The notes beneath the pieces are model-generated. The model was not told the DNA's origin. It saw only the letters and a list, made by a program, of their open reading frames with translations, and searched no databases. Below are positions 40,919 to 50,470 of a stretch of DNA of 64,000 nt, one piece after another (the stretch's first letter is position 1; every line of letters starts with the position of its first letter). Source of the DNA: Ruminiclostridium cellobioparum DSM 1351 = ATCC 15832. GTDB taxonomy: Bacteria > Bacillota > Clostridia > Acetivibrionales > DSM-1351. The position numbers and the translations under genes were made by a program. The DNA lies in assembly GCF_000621505.1 (NCBI RefSeq), contig NZ_JHYD01000009.1, forward strand, positions 124,001-188,000, read 5' to 3'.

Positions 40919-43900
40919 TTAAGCAGAAGGTGATCCGATATCAACAATGTATTCATACACCCTTTTACTCACTCTGGCCTCATTGAGTTTATATCCTATT
41001 GCCGTTATTTCATCTTCAATTGCCTGTATTTCCTTCTCTTTTGAAGCAACCTCAACTATGTTATTTTCTATTGCTTTCTTTCTGATTAAAAGGACGGACA
41101 ATCTGGCTTCCAGAGAAGCTCTCCGGCAGGTTTCCACATCCAGCTGCAGTTTGTTGCATCCTTTCTTCCATTCATCCGTTTCTTTCAGGTGAATGTTATT
41201 TTTTTTATACTCCTCCAGTACATTTTCCCGGACTTCAAATTCCTTTTCAAGTGCAAGGGCTCTTTCCTCTTCCTTTTGAATTTCTTCTCCGGTTATCAGC
41301 TCCACTGTCTGGTAATCCGTAAAGTCACAGGCTTCTGCAAGTTCATCCCTGTAAACCTCCAAAGGTACGTCATTTACATTATTTATTTTATTAGTTAAAG
41401 GGATTTCAACTTTAAGTGTTATTATCCTCTTGGATTTCACGCTTATTTCAAGGCTATCCCCGTTTATTATCCCAACCTCTCCGGTAATTCTCTCATTCAG
41501 ATCACAGTGGTAAGCACCTCTGATTTTTGAAAAGAATTTTATTCCGGCGGATATCTCCTGGCAGGAAGAGTTAAATAGTCTTATTATGATGCCTTTCCCA
41601 TCTTCAGATCTTTTTACGGCCGAAACCTTGATGCACCCTGTGCTGTCATCCACCCTGGCAAGCTGGAGCATTCCGGGCAGAGTTCCCTTATGGACATCAG
41701 TTTTTACAGAAATAATGCCGGTATTAAACTGGTCTGCATGGGATAATACTTTTCCATTCTCATAGTTCCCCCTATGGGAATAAAAAGCATAGTTAAACTC
41801 CATTTCTCTCAGGCACTGTGCGTCAGGCACATAAATAGCCGGTCCTGCATCACCGATCCTTGTTTTCAAATCGTCCCTGGTAATCCAGTTGATTCCTCTG
41901 AACAGAGTAAGCGCTATTGTACTTTTTTCTTTTATTATTTCATATTCCGGAAGTCCTCTGTTAAAGACGGCCGCTCCTGTTTTCCCGTCACCCAGAGCCA
42001 CAAATGTCCTCTGCGGGAAAGTTGTAATGGGCTTCGGTTCCCTGGCACCAATTATTATCCTTCTCACATTTTCAGGTATTGTTGAGTTATCAAAGCCATT
42101 GGGTATAATTTTCCTTTGGATCACGTCAAATTGTGTCTCTGCAAAGGATACATCACTTTTGATTCCCGTTGGGAACAAAACCCTGAATCTATGATTCTTA
42201 ACAGTATTAAGTACCTTTGTCTTAAATTTAATCACCGGATTGTTTGCTTCCAGGGTAATCCACGTAATAACCGGCATCCGGCGCAACTTTTCACTTCGTG
42301 AACCTGATCCCCCGGAAAGTCCTTCAGGCAAGTCAAGTACCAGCTTTACCCTGACCAAAGCACGGATGGGACCCTTTTCATCAAAAACAATTTCAGCTTT
42401 TTTATTTATGCTGGTAAACACCCTGTCCTTCTCAGGATAGGAATAATTATATTCGTCGCCCGCGTCGGCACCGTCTTCAAAGGATGCTATGCTGGAATAA
42501 ATAATATCATTCAGCTTATCAAAAACATTTAGGGTGCCGTTCTCGTTTATTTCCACCTTTACAAACCTGTTCTCAATGGTCCTGGCCGTTTCATCAACTA
42601 TGAGCCTGCCATTTTCATCAAAAAATTCTTCATTTCCGGCTTTCTCAGCCGGGAAAGCAAATAATGTGGTATACCCCAAAGCCGGAATTTCCTTTAAATA
42701 TATCTTTACAGTGCCGTTTCCATCCTTTTGACCGGGAATAAGGTTTCCATGGCTGTCCTTAAATATTAAATCCGGCTTGTTCTCGTTCCTTATTACTGCC
42801 ATACCATTGCGCTCTGTTGCCATCGTATTGAAGACAATGATGCTGAATAACGCATCAGGATACTTTCCTGTATCGACATTACCTGCAAATATCCGCAAGG
42901 ATTCATTTACCAGTCCGTTTGAAATACAATAGCTTTCATCAAATCTGGTTTCCATGTCGGTATGCACATCATCAATGCTTACTCCGCATATGCTGTCATG
43001 GGGATGGTTCTTTAAAAGCACCTTCCAGGACTTATCAAGCTTTGCAGCCTGATATTCCCCTCCGTTGCACCATAAAATCGTCTGCAGAGGCTCGGCATAT
43101 TTTGAAAGCTCGTTCTGGCAGATGTCATTTTGGATTTTGAGATACATCCTGCTGGATAAAATTCCCGGGAATACCGATATGTATCTTCCGCTGTACAGAG
43201 CACCCTTTAATTTTTTCAGTGCAGGGGCATGGCTTAATACTGTCCTCATGTAATCTTCAGGTGTACTCTGGATCACCCTGAAATCCTCAAAGTCCATTTT
43301 TCCATTTTGAATATTAGGAATTATATCATCAGGTACCATCTCCTGGTCATATCCGTTCATCAGCAGCACATTGGGCGTAGTTGCAAATGGAAATATTTTT
43401 CTTACTTCATTTTCAACCCTTTCCTGCATCATGTCCTGATACTCGGCAAGCCTCATTGCATTTCTATAGCTGCTTAAAAAGTATACGCCGGGCATTACCG
43501 TGCCGTCAGGAGATTCCCATGCAAATTCGGAGTTTAAGTCATTGGGATCCATTTCAACGCCTCTCCAGACAAATAATCCGAACATGCCGAACTGCTTGTG
43601 GATCTGAGGCGCCTGAGAGATCTGTCCGAAATTATCCAGCAGCCAGCCTACCTGCATTGGTTCACCAAATTCCGAAGCTGTTTTAAAACCTATCATAAGA
43701 TTTCTGACAATTGCCTCTTCACTGATGAGCTGCCAGTCGGGCTGCAAATAGTAGGGCCCCACAACCAGTCTTTTTGAGGCGGCATATTGTTTTATTTTCT
43801 GCTTGTACCGGTCTACATCTTTCCCCTGTTGTTCCAGCTGCTCCAGATAATCCTCTATCATTGAGGTCTGCCCATCCAGAACGAATCTGTACTCAGGTTC

Positions 43901-44029
43901 CTTCTCCATCATATCGAAAAGTGATTCAAAAAAAGGAACCAGCCATTCATTTGTATATTTACTGTTTAAATACCATTCCCGGTCCCAGTGTGTGTGGGAA
44001 ATGATATGTGCAATTTTATTTTTTTCCAT
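40919..44029 (-). CDS. Glycoside hydrolase family 38 alpha-mannosidase, possible mannosylglycerate hydrolase
   Basis: A 1036-residue cytosolic enzyme (no signal peptide). Zinc and active-site motifs are HTHWDREWY (H12-Y20) and GWLLDNFGQ with likely nucleophile D132; NHPHDSICGVSID carries further zinc-site residues. A central helical domain and a large beta-rich C-terminal region follow, as in bacterial GH38. The MngB branch releases glycerate from mannosylglycerate, and the next gene is a glycerate kinase. The last 120 residues are helical and Glu/Lys-rich, perhaps a coiled coil. Specificity is inferred from context, not from sequence. Confidence 0.92.
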   Translation of the reverse strand: MEKNKIAHIISHTHWDREWYLNSKYTNEWLVPFFESLFDMMEKEPEYRFVLDGQTSMIEDYLEQLEQQGKDVDRYKQKIKQYAASKRLVVGPYYLQPDWQLISEEAIVRNLMIGFKTASEFGEPMQVGWLLDNFGQISQAPQIHKQFGMFGLFVWRGVEMDPNDLNSEFAWESPDGTVMPGVYFLSSYRNAMRLAEYQDMMQERVENEVRKIFPFATTPNVLLMNGYDQEMVPDDIIPNIQNGKMDFEDFRVIQSTPEDYMRTVLSHAPALKKLKGALYSGRYISVFPGILSSRMYLKIQNDICQNELSKYAEPLQTILWCNGGEYQAAKLDKSWKVLLKNHPHDSICGVSIDDVHTDMETRFDESYCISNGLVNESLRIFAGNVDTGKYPDALFSIIVFNTMATERNGMAVIRNENKPDLIFKDSHGNLIPGQKDGNGTVKIYLKEIPALGYTTLFAFPAEKAGNEEFFDENGRLIVDETARTIENRFVKVEINENGTLNVFDKLNDIIYSSIASFEDGADAGDEYNYSYPEKDRVFTSINKKAEIVFDEKGPIRALVRVKLVLDLPEGLSGGSGSRSEKLRRMPVITWITLEANNPVIKFKTKVLNTVKNHRFRVLFPTGIKSDVSFAETQFDVIQRKIIPNGFDNSTIPENVRRIIIGAREPKPITTFPQRTFVALGDGKTGAAVFNRGLPEYEIIKEKSTIALTLFRGINWITRDDLKTRIGDAGPAIYVPDAQCLREMEFNYAFYSHRGNYENGKVLSHADQFNTGIISVKTDVHKGTLPGMLQLARVDDSTGCIKVSAVKRSEDGKGIIIRLFNSSCQEISAGIKFFSKIRGAYHCDLNERITGEVGIINGDSLEISVKSKRIITLKVEIPLTNKINNVNDVPLEVYRDELAEACDFTDYQTVELITGEEIQKEEERALALEKEFEVRENVLEEYKKNNIHLKETDEWKKGCNKLQLDVETCRRASLEARLSVLLIRKKAIENNIVEVASKEKEIQAIEDEITAIGYKLNEARVSKRVYEYIVDIGSPSA

Positions 44030-44048
44030 GAAAGTACCCCCCAAATTT

Positions 44049-44891
44049 TTATCCCTTCACTGCGCCTTCAGTCAGTGCCGACACAATGAATCTCTGCAGT
44101 ATAATAAACAGTACCATCGTAGGTAAAATTCCAATTACACATGCCGCTGCCAGATAGTGTGTAGTAACCGCTTCAGTTGTCGATTGAAGATTGACAAGCC
44201 CCACCGAGATAGGGAACTTCCTGCCGTCATCCAGTAAAATAAACGGAACCACAAACTGTGACCAGCTATTTACCGCAATCAGCAGTGATACTGAGATAAT
44301 TCCGGGAATAGTTACCGGGATCAGGATCTTCCTCAGTGCCTTCAATCTGCCGCAGCCATCAATAAGAGCGGCTTCATCCAGCTGTACCGGAATTGTATCC
44401 AGATATCCTTTGATATACCATGTTGCAAAGGGAACGCTTATCGCTATATATACCAGCATCAATGCAACCTGGCTATTGGTCATATTAATTTGACTGAAAT
44501 ACCGGTATAAAGGAATAACAATTACCAATGGTGAAATCATCTGAAAAATCAACACACCAAACATCATGCTTCTTTTAAACTTGAATTTCAATCTGGAAAA
44601 GGCATAGCCGGCCGGAAGCGTAATCAATAAGGTCCCTGCCACTGTAAATATTACGATGTATAAGGAATTCCAGAGATTTTTCAGAATTTGTGTATTATTT
44701 ATCACAAATATATAATTTTCTATGTTAAAGCTTTTCGGAAAAATTTTAGGTGGCACCATAAATAATTCCGGTACCGTCTTCAGTGAAAGAGACAGCACCC
44801 AAACCACCGGATAGAGGAAAAACAGGCTTGTCAGAATATAAATCAAATAAATCCCCACTTTAGCCCCGGTTTGATTATAATTTTTCTTCAT
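44049..44891 (-). CDS. Carbohydrate ABC transporter permease, MalG/CUT1 type
   Basis: A 280-residue inner-membrane protein with six hydrophobic segments. The EAA loop that contacts the ATPase is EAALIDGCGRLKALRKILIP. The C-terminal VSALTEGAVKG is typical of MalG-like permeases. It is separated from the MalF-like gene by six bases and lies just upstream of the GH38 gene. No ATP-binding subunit is encoded in the cluster; CUT1 systems often share one encoded elsewhere. Confidence 0.94.
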   Translation of the reverse strand: MKKNYNQTGAKVGIYLIYILTSLFFLYPVVWVLSLSLKTVPELFMVPPKIFPKSFNIENYIFVINNTQILKNLWNSLYIVIFTVAGTLLITLPAGYAFSRLKFKFKRSMMFGVLIFQMISPLVIVIPLYRYFSQINMTNSQVALMLVYIAISVPFATWYIKGYLDTIPVQLDEAALIDGCGRLKALRKILIPVTIPGIISVSLLIAVNSWSQFVVPFILLDDGRKFPISVGLVNLQSTTEAVTTHYLAAACVIGILPTMVLFIILQRFIVSALTEGAVKG

Positions 44892-44897
44892 GCTGTC

Positions 44898-45815
44898 TCA
44901 CACCTCACTTTTTTTCATTATATAGAAATAAACAGCCGCCATTATGGAATTTATCAGCAATAATAATACAGCGACAGAAGAACCCCTTCCTAAATCAAGC
45001 AGCTGGAAAATCTGCGTATAGGCGCTTAAAGCCAATACTTCGGTACTTCTTCCGGGTCCGCCGCCTGTTAATGTCATTACCATGTCAAAGGTATTAAATG
45101 TATATATTGTATTTAAAATAAGATTAATCAGCATAACAGGCATGACAGACGGAATTATAATTTTGAACAGTCTTCCCGCCGCACTGGCCCCGTCTACTCT
45201 TGCAGCCTCCAGTGTCTCTCCCGGAACTGTTTTTAACCCTGAGTAAAGCAATATCATACTTTGAGCAGTTCCTCTCCATACGTTTGCCACCGTAGCCGAA
45301 ACAACGGCTATAAAAGGGTCGGTAAGAAACCTGACATGTCCTACTCCTATCAAAGTCAGGAAGTAATTTAAAATACCCGTGGGGGATTCGTCATACATCA
45401 TCCTCCATATAATACCAATGATAACTCCCGGAATTACCATTGATATCAATGCAACAGTCCGCACAAATACGGTTCCGCGCAAATTCATACTTTCGCCCTT
45501 GTCAACCGACAGGGCAATAATGAATCCCAGCACCATTTGAAATACTACGCTGAAGAAAACAAAGAATGCTGTGACCTTTAACATTGCATAAAATCCCGAG
45601 TCCTGAAACAGATTCAAAAATGAATTAAGTGTGTAATTATACTCCGTCTCACCGATACGTGCATTGGTAAAACTAAGGCGGAGAATATCAAACATGGGAT
45701 AGATAAACAAAGTTAAAAGTATTATTACCAACGGAGCCAGCCAGGGGATCGGGGTTTCACCCAATCCCTTCCTGCCTGACAAACGGTTTGATTTACCAAT
45801 AGTTTCTCGGTTCAT
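44898..45815 (-). CDS. Carbohydrate ABC transporter permease, MalF/CUT1 type
   Basis: A 305-residue membrane protein with about six transmembrane segments. The EAA motif is EAARVDGASAAGRLFKIIIP, followed by LNTIYTFNTFDMVMTLTGGG and PGRSTEVLALSAY, all typical of MalF-like subunits. It lies 20 bp after the binding-protein gene and six before its partner permease. Confidence 0.94.
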   Translation of the reverse strand: MNRETIGKSNRLSGRKGLGETPIPWLAPLVIILLTLFIYPMFDILRLSFTNARIGETEYNYTLNSFLNLFQDSGFYAMLKVTAFFVFFSVVFQMVLGFIIALSVDKGESMNLRGTVFVRTVALISMVIPGVIIGIIWRMMYDESPTGILNYFLTLIGVGHVRFLTDPFIAVVSATVANVWRGTAQSMILLYSGLKTVPGETLEAARVDGASAAGRLFKIIIPSVMPVMLINLILNTIYTFNTFDMVMTLTGGGPGRSTEVLALSAYTQIFQLLDLGRGSSVAVLLLLINSIMAAVYFYIMKKSEV

Positions 45816-45835
45816 ATTTTCACACCTTTGTCCTT

Positions 45836-47236
45836 TTACTTTTTAGAAGTAACAATTTTCCACGCATTATCAACAGCTTTTTCAGGTGTTGTCTGTCCTG
45901 CCAGAACATTATTGATTGCAATCTGAATTTCTTGTGAAATTGTGGGATATATATTTGCGGCCGGACGGACATAAGCAAATTGCAATTCTTCCTTGAATTT
46001 CTGTGCAAAAGGATCACTCTTTAAAAATTCCGCCTTTTCAAATACACTTTTTCTTGGAGGCAGATATCCTCCGGCACTGCACCAGCCTTCCATTCCCTGG
46101 TCATTCACATACATGTCGATGATAAAGTCAGCTGCAAGTTTGCGTTTTTGATCATCCTCGGTAAATACGGTAGATACCCATCCGCCGGCAGTACTTGCCC
46201 TTTGATCGGCCTCTGCCATGGGAATTGGCGCCACATCCCACAGTTCATCAAATTTATCGGCTATAACCGATCTGAGCTGGGCTGCCATATTGCTTACTCC
46301 CACGAACATTGCAACCTTTCCGGCAGCCAGGTCGGCATTCATATTCGGATCACTCTTGAAGTTCAGGACACGGGTTGGTGTAACACCTGTATCCACAGTG
46401 CTTTTTAAGAAATTTATATAATTTATCATGGCCGCCCTGTTTTCACCTTCTCCAAAAACAGGTGTTCCGTTGTCATCCACCAGTTTTCCGCCCTGTCCGA
46501 AGAAATATGGAAGGGTATTCATAGTTACATTTTCGTCACGGCCTGCCGAGTATAAAAATGCATCATATCCCTGGCCTTTTAGTTGTTTTCCTAAATCCAA
46601 AAGCTCCTGCCAGGTTTTAGGAGGATTTTTTACAATATCCTTGCGGTAGAAGAGAGCGCGGACATCAGTTGTGTACCAGAGTCCAAGTATCTTATCCTCC
46701 GGCTTCATAACCTTTTGGGCAAATGGAAACCAGTCATTGATATCAAGGTTTTTCTCCTGCACGACATCATCAATTGGCTGTGCGTATTTTGTAAAATTAG
46801 GGAATATATAAGAGTCAATTGCCGCTATGTCCGGTGCCTGTCCCGATGCTGCCTGAACAAGAATCTTTGCCATGGAATCGCTGATTGCGATAGTTGTTTG
46901 TATTGGTACAATTTTAACATCAGGGTGTTTTTCAGCCCATTCCTTTGCCTTCTTTGTCAGATATTCAACCTTTGCCTGGTTGGAATCCATCATGGAGTGT
47001 GCAGGAACCGGCTGCCAGGTAATTTCGGTTTTGGCATTTTTATCTCCTATTAATTGAGGAGTTACGGTTACATTTGCATTTGAATTATCGGTTTTTGAGC
47101 TCTGTTCGGACTGCGCAGCATTGGACTGTGCTGCAGTAGACTGCACTGATTGATTTTCATTTTTGTTCCCGCATCCTGCCAGGAAAATACCTGCAGCCAT
47201 AACTACTGCCAAAAGCAAGGCTAAACCACGTTTCAT
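45836..47236 (-). CDS. Extracellular sugar-binding lipoprotein of the ABC importer
   Basis: A 466-residue family 1 solute-binding protein. The lipoprotein signal is MKRGLALLLAVVMAAG followed by lipobox LAGC with C22 as the lipid-anchored residue, then a Gln/Ser/Ala/Asn-rich linker. The mature part has the features of CUT1 sugar-binding proteins (DIAAIDSYIFPNFTKY, PKTWQELLDLGKQLK, AGKVAMFVGVSNMA). AAGGGAGGATT precedes the ATG. It is the first gene of the operon; a LacI-type operator lies 191 bp upstream. Confidence 0.93.
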   Translation of the reverse strand: MKRGLALLLAVVMAAGIFLAGCGNKNENQSVQSTAAQSNAAQSEQSSKTDNSNANVTVTPQLIGDKNAKTEITWQPVPAHSMMDSNQAKVEYLTKKAKEWAEKHPDVKIVPIQTTIAISDSMAKILVQAASGQAPDIAAIDSYIFPNFTKYAQPIDDVVQEKNLDINDWFPFAQKVMKPEDKILGLWYTTDVRALFYRKDIVKNPPKTWQELLDLGKQLKGQGYDAFLYSAGRDENVTMNTLPYFFGQGGKLVDDNGTPVFGEGENRAAMINYINFLKSTVDTGVTPTRVLNFKSDPNMNADLAAGKVAMFVGVSNMAAQLRSVIADKFDELWDVAPIPMAEADQRASTAGGWVSTVFTEDDQKRKLAADFIIDMYVNDQGMEGWCSAGGYLPPRKSVFEKAEFLKSDPFAQKFKEELQFAYVRPAANIYPTISQEIQIAINNVLAGQTTPEKAVDNAWKIVTSKK

Positions 47237-47426
47237 AAAATAATCCTCCCTTTAATCCTTTATATATTTGCTGTTATTTAAAGAAAGTAAAATACCGTCC
47301 TTTTATTAGAAGCAGATTGAATATTGTCACCTCCAGCCTTAAACTATTTTTTTACACAGGACTGTATTTATACTTTTATAAGTGTGGGTTGTTAATTCAT
47401 TCCATAAAATTAAGCAGATAGCGAAG

Positions 47427-47442
47427 GTGTAATCGATTACGC
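47427..47442. promoter_or_regulatory. LacI-family operator upstream of the binding-protein operon
   Basis: GTGTAATCGATTACGC contains the perfect palindrome GTAATCGATTAC. It closely matches the site at 48585 (GCGTAACCGATTACGC), giving a shared form GCGTAAtCGATTACGC. It lies between lacI and the operon it probably controls. Confidence 0.8.
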
Positions 47443-47460
47443 AAACATGAAAAAAGTATT

Positions 47461-48483
47461 TCAGCAAGACTTTCTAATAATTAAATTGGGTTTCATCACC
47501 ATATTTTCGTATGTATCTCCCGCTTTGACAACCTCATCATTCATACGCTTTAACAGCAATTCCATAGATTTTTTACCCATTTCATACTTTGGTTGGGATA
47601 TGGTTGTTAAAGGCACGTCAAGATATTGGTCCATTTCATCATCATTGTAACCAATAATTGCAACATCCTCGGGAATCCTTGCACCGCTTTCCACCAGGGC
47701 CTTGTAAGCTCCGATAGCCAGACTGTCGTTAATTGCAAACACTGCAGTAAAATCCAAAGGCCCTGAAGCCAGGTAGTTCTTTATAGCCATATACCCATAT
47801 TTTTTCTGATCAAGAGTCTTGTCGGATAAACTGATTATTTTGTTGTCCTTGATTCCATTATTCTTAAGAGCGGTCGTATATCCTTCTATACGTTTTTCAA
47901 TAGTAGAGCAGGGATACTCCGGGCCATTTAAAAGGACAATTTTCTTGTGTCCAAGAGATATGAAATGGCTCGTGGCTTGATATGCACCCATAAAATCATC
48001 GGTTGTAATGATATCGGTGTCTATGCCATCAATACGCCTGTCTATGAATACAAAAGGTATTTTTTCTTTTTTAAGTCGAAGGTAGCAGCCAATATCAACA
48101 CCATGGGTGGGAGATACAATAATTCCATCTACCCGTCTTTCAATAAAAAGGTTGATGAGCTTTTTTTCTTTTTCGACTATTCCATTGGTACATCCCAGGA
48201 TAACGCCATAGTTGTTTTGAGTTGCAATATCTTCAATTCCATGAAATATTTCGGCATAGAAGTGTCCGGCCATCAAATCATTAAAAATCAAGCCGATAGC
48301 CATTGAACGTTTTGAGCGCAAACCACTGGCCAGTATATTCGGACGGTAATCCAGTTCTTTGGCGACAGCCAGTATTGCATCACGGGTATCACTGCTGATG
48401 CGGTCTTTTCCATTTAATGCTCTATATACTGTAGTCTTGGATACTCCAACTTTTGCAGCAATATCATCCAGTGTGGCGCCCAT
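47461..48483 (-). CDS. LacI-family transcriptional regulator
   Basis: A 340-residue repressor. The N-terminal helix-turn-helix is TLDDIAAKVGVSKTTVYRAL, followed by the hinge region YRPNILASGLRSKRS and a periplasmic-binding-protein-like effector domain (AIGLIFNDLMAGHFYAEI, DGIIVSPTHG, FVFIDRRIDGID). AGGAGGATAAA precedes the ATG. It stands upstream of the sugar operon with matching operators before itself and before the operon. The likely ligand is the transported sugar or a product of it. Confidence 0.93.
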   Translation of the reverse strand: MGATLDDIAAKVGVSKTTVYRALNGKDRISSDTRDAILAVAKELDYRPNILASGLRSKRSMAIGLIFNDLMAGHFYAEIFHGIEDIATQNNYGVILGCTNGIVEKEKKLINLFIERRVDGIIVSPTHGVDIGCYLRLKKEKIPFVFIDRRIDGIDTDIITTDDFMGAYQATSHFISLGHKKIVLLNGPEYPCSTIEKRIEGYTTALKNNGIKDNKIISLSDKTLDQKKYGYMAIKNYLASGPLDFTAVFAINDSLAIGAYKALVESGARIPEDVAIIGYNDDEMDQYLDVPLTTISQPKYEMGKKSMELLLKRMNDEVVKAGDTYENMVMKPNLIIRKSC

Positions 48484-48584
48484 TTTATCCTCCTATTCCA
48501 CTAATATGCACAGCTGTTTTCATTTAAATCATTTTCAAGCTGTTCTCTATAAGGAATTATATTTGATATTAACAATGTAATATA

Positions 48585-48600
48585 GCGTAACCGATTACGC
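48585..48600. promoter_or_regulatory. LacI-family operator of the regulator gene
   Basis: GCGTAACCGATTACGC, with one mismatch in an otherwise perfect 16-bp palindrome, lies directly downstream of the lacI promoter. It matches the operator at 47427. Confidence 0.8.
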
Positions 48601-48609
48601 CATATATTT

Positions 48610-48637
48610 ATTATACAATATCTCTAAACAATGTCAA
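48610..48637 (-). promoter_or_regulatory. Sigma-A promoter of the lacI gene
   Basis: Minus strand: TTGACA at 48632-48637, a 16-bp spacer and TATAAT at 48610-48615, ten bases upstream of the operator. Confidence 0.8.
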
Positions 48638-48771
48638 TGTTTTTTATATTATATTTTGCAACTTTTACAAGAGAGCTGTGCAAAATCCCAATATACGTAG
48701 TTGTAAAAACCGTTCGATAAGTAGAAATACCAGCCTTCAACATATACTTGAATTAAGGGCGACATCAATTT

Positions 48772-48873
48772 CTACGGTTTATCTTTTAAATAATTATCGT
48801 ACCACTCCCTGCCGCTGCTCCAGTTCTTTTGCTCCGGCTCCTCTCCAAGAATTTCAGAACATGCAATCGCCAT
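48772..48873 (-). other. Possible 33-codon ORF or gene remnant
   Basis: After the stop of the gene at 48887, a different frame reads MAIACSEILGEEPEQKNWSS and ends with REWYDNYLKDKP. The composition looks protein-like but there is no ribosome-binding site. It could be a frameshifted tail or a remnant. A GTAGAAAT/ATTTCTAC inverted repeat (about 48721-48775) overlaps its stop and could be a terminator. The rest of 48484-48771 holds only the lacI promoter and operator. Confidence 0.25.
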
Positions 48874-48886
48874 AACATACGTAATC

Positions 48887-49411
48887 CTAATTTTCTTTTG
48901 TATAGTCGTATGGGTTTGAAGATGCAGCATGTTTCGGATCCTGTACAACAGCGTCAAGTTTATCATCAATACTATCATCCAAACTCTTTTCAGCTGTGGC
49001 CAATTTGTCAAGATACTCTTTCAATTCCTGCTGATTTGCCCAGTAAGAGATATTTTTCAACCTTGTATTACTTCTCTGGATTTCAAAATCTTTTCCCGAC
49101 CTTAAAATTAGAATTCCTCTGCCTGACTTTAGATTGATAATGATGCCGGATTCCGCTGTAGTCCCTGCAAAATTTTTATTCGGCCTTATATCTGTTGCAC
49201 TGTTGAACCATTTTATCAGATTTTCTGTTAATACCCGGTCATTAACAGCAGTCATTTTTGTACCTGCCCCGTAAACCTGGATATCTGCAACATCATCAAT
49301 GGAGACACTCTGATGCAAAGGTTTATATATCGCCTGGAAATACAGATAAACCCCCGCTGCCATGATCAAAATAGCAAGAAAAGTTATAGACAGGATAATC
49401 AGTTTTTTCAC
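48887..49411 (-). CDS. Hypothetical membrane-anchored protein
   Basis: A 174-residue protein with one N-terminal membrane segment (LIILSITFLAILIMAAGVYL) and an extracellular part of mixed strands and helices (KMTAVNDRVLTENLIKWFNS; IIINLKSGRGILILRSG). The C-terminus is acidic and ends PYDYTKEN. No domain is recognised. The start is GTG at 49411, after GGAGGCTCTCAA. A MITE-like element lies directly upstream. Confidence 0.65.
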   Translation of the reverse strand: MKKLIILSITFLAILIMAAGVYLYFQAIYKPLHQSVSIDDVADIQVYGAGTKMTAVNDRVLTENLIKWFNSATDIRPNKNFAGTTAESGIIINLKSGRGILILRSGKDFEIQRSNTRLKNISYWANQQELKEYLDKLATAEKSLDDSIDDKLDAVVQDPKHAASSNPYDYTKEN

Positions 49412-49438
49412 TTGAGAGCCTCCAGTCCTTAATTTAAC

Positions 49439-49714
49439 TCGTTGTGCTAATTAATTTAAATTTTGCCTTACCGGTGTGATTTTTTATATCAAATGGTGAC
49501 TTCCGTACTAACTTCATAAAATAAGTACGCACCCAAAACAATTACGAAAATTGTATCGCCTCATTATAAAGCAATTTTGCCGTCGCCGACAATTTATCGC
49601 AATTGTTTTTAACCGTGCGTCTTATTTCATGAAGTTGTCCTCACGCACCATTTGATTCTAATTAAATCTCTCTGTAAGCAAAACAATATTTCAATTGACA
49701 CAATACGTTAATTT
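49439..49714. repeat. MITE-like long hairpin element, copy 2
   Basis: About 276 bp, closely similar to 14581-14965 but lacking its central 80 bp. It shares ATCAAATGGTGACTTCCGTA, CTTCATAAAATAAG, ACCCAAAACAATT and TTTTTAACCGTG. Its arms pair over most of their length, so a transcript would fold into one long hairpin. It has no ORF. Confidence 0.75.
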
Positions 49715-49723
49715 AGTGTTATT

Positions 49724-50435
49724 TCACATATCCTTCATACGAAGCTTGACCTGCTCAGAAGTAGCAGTCTCTGGCCCTATGATAGAAGTTTTTACTGGCG
49801 GCAATACACCCTTTTGTTTTATGACTCCATTCTGAAAAATCATAATTACAAATTGAACCACCTGCATTTTCAAGTATAAGTGCAGCTCCGGCATGTCCCT
49901 CCATATTACTTCCAAAATCAATAAAACAGTCAATCCTTCCCCGTGCCACATTACAAATATTCAAAGCTGGAGATAAGAGCCCCATTCCCTTTTTGCACTC
50001 GGTAAAAAGTAAAGGCCATTCCTGGTAATACCTGTTGATATTCCGGATATTGGCACTGAACCCAAAGACAATAAAACTGTTCCTGATTTCGCTGGTTTCA
50101 GACACATGAATAGGTTTATCATTAAGAAAGGAAGCCTTCTTCTCCTCTGTCGAATAATACATTTCGTCTGTAATGGGGTTATACACATAGGCTTCAACAA
50201 TTTGATCGTTTTTCTCCAGACAAACAGAAATATTAAAATATGGTACGCCAAAAATGAAGTTTGCAGTCCCATCAATAGGGTCAATAATCCATCTTGTCCC
50301 TTGTTGATTTCCTATCTCACCGCACTCCTCTGAATAAAACGAAATGGTTGAATCAATGGATTTCAAGTCTGAAATAAGCATTTGTTCTATATCTCGTTTT
50401 TCCGGCTTTAAAAACCGTACAATAAGCAAAAACAC
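49724..50435 (-). pseudogene. Decayed inositol-monophosphatase-family gene
   Basis: The reading frame (49755-50435) keeps family motifs: SIDSTISFYSEECGE, RWIIDPIDGTANFI, and EGHAGAALILENAGG. About 40 N-terminal residues are missing, and the frame runs directly into the rnpB terminator with no valid start. The WD of the third motif is replaced by ME. At the 3' end the frame stops at ...RDCYF, while the next frame continues with SEQVKLRMKDM to 49724, which suggests a frameshift. It is most likely a truncated pseudogene. Confidence 0.7.
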
Positions 50436-50455
50436 CAGCCTTGAAAGCTAGTGTT
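50427..50455 (-). terminator. Terminator of rnpB
   Basis: Minus strand: AACACTAGC-TTTCAAG-GCTGGTGTT, a 9-bp stem with one G-T pair, followed by a T-run. It lies 16 bp after the RNase P RNA 3' end. Confidence 0.8.
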
Positions 50456-50470
50456 TAGGCATATAAGTAT

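Noticed and set aside
48887-49011. 79-codon reading of the small ORF at 48772-49011
   Set aside because: Its N-terminal half overlaps the better-supported hypothetical membrane protein; only the last 33 codons are listed, with low confidence.
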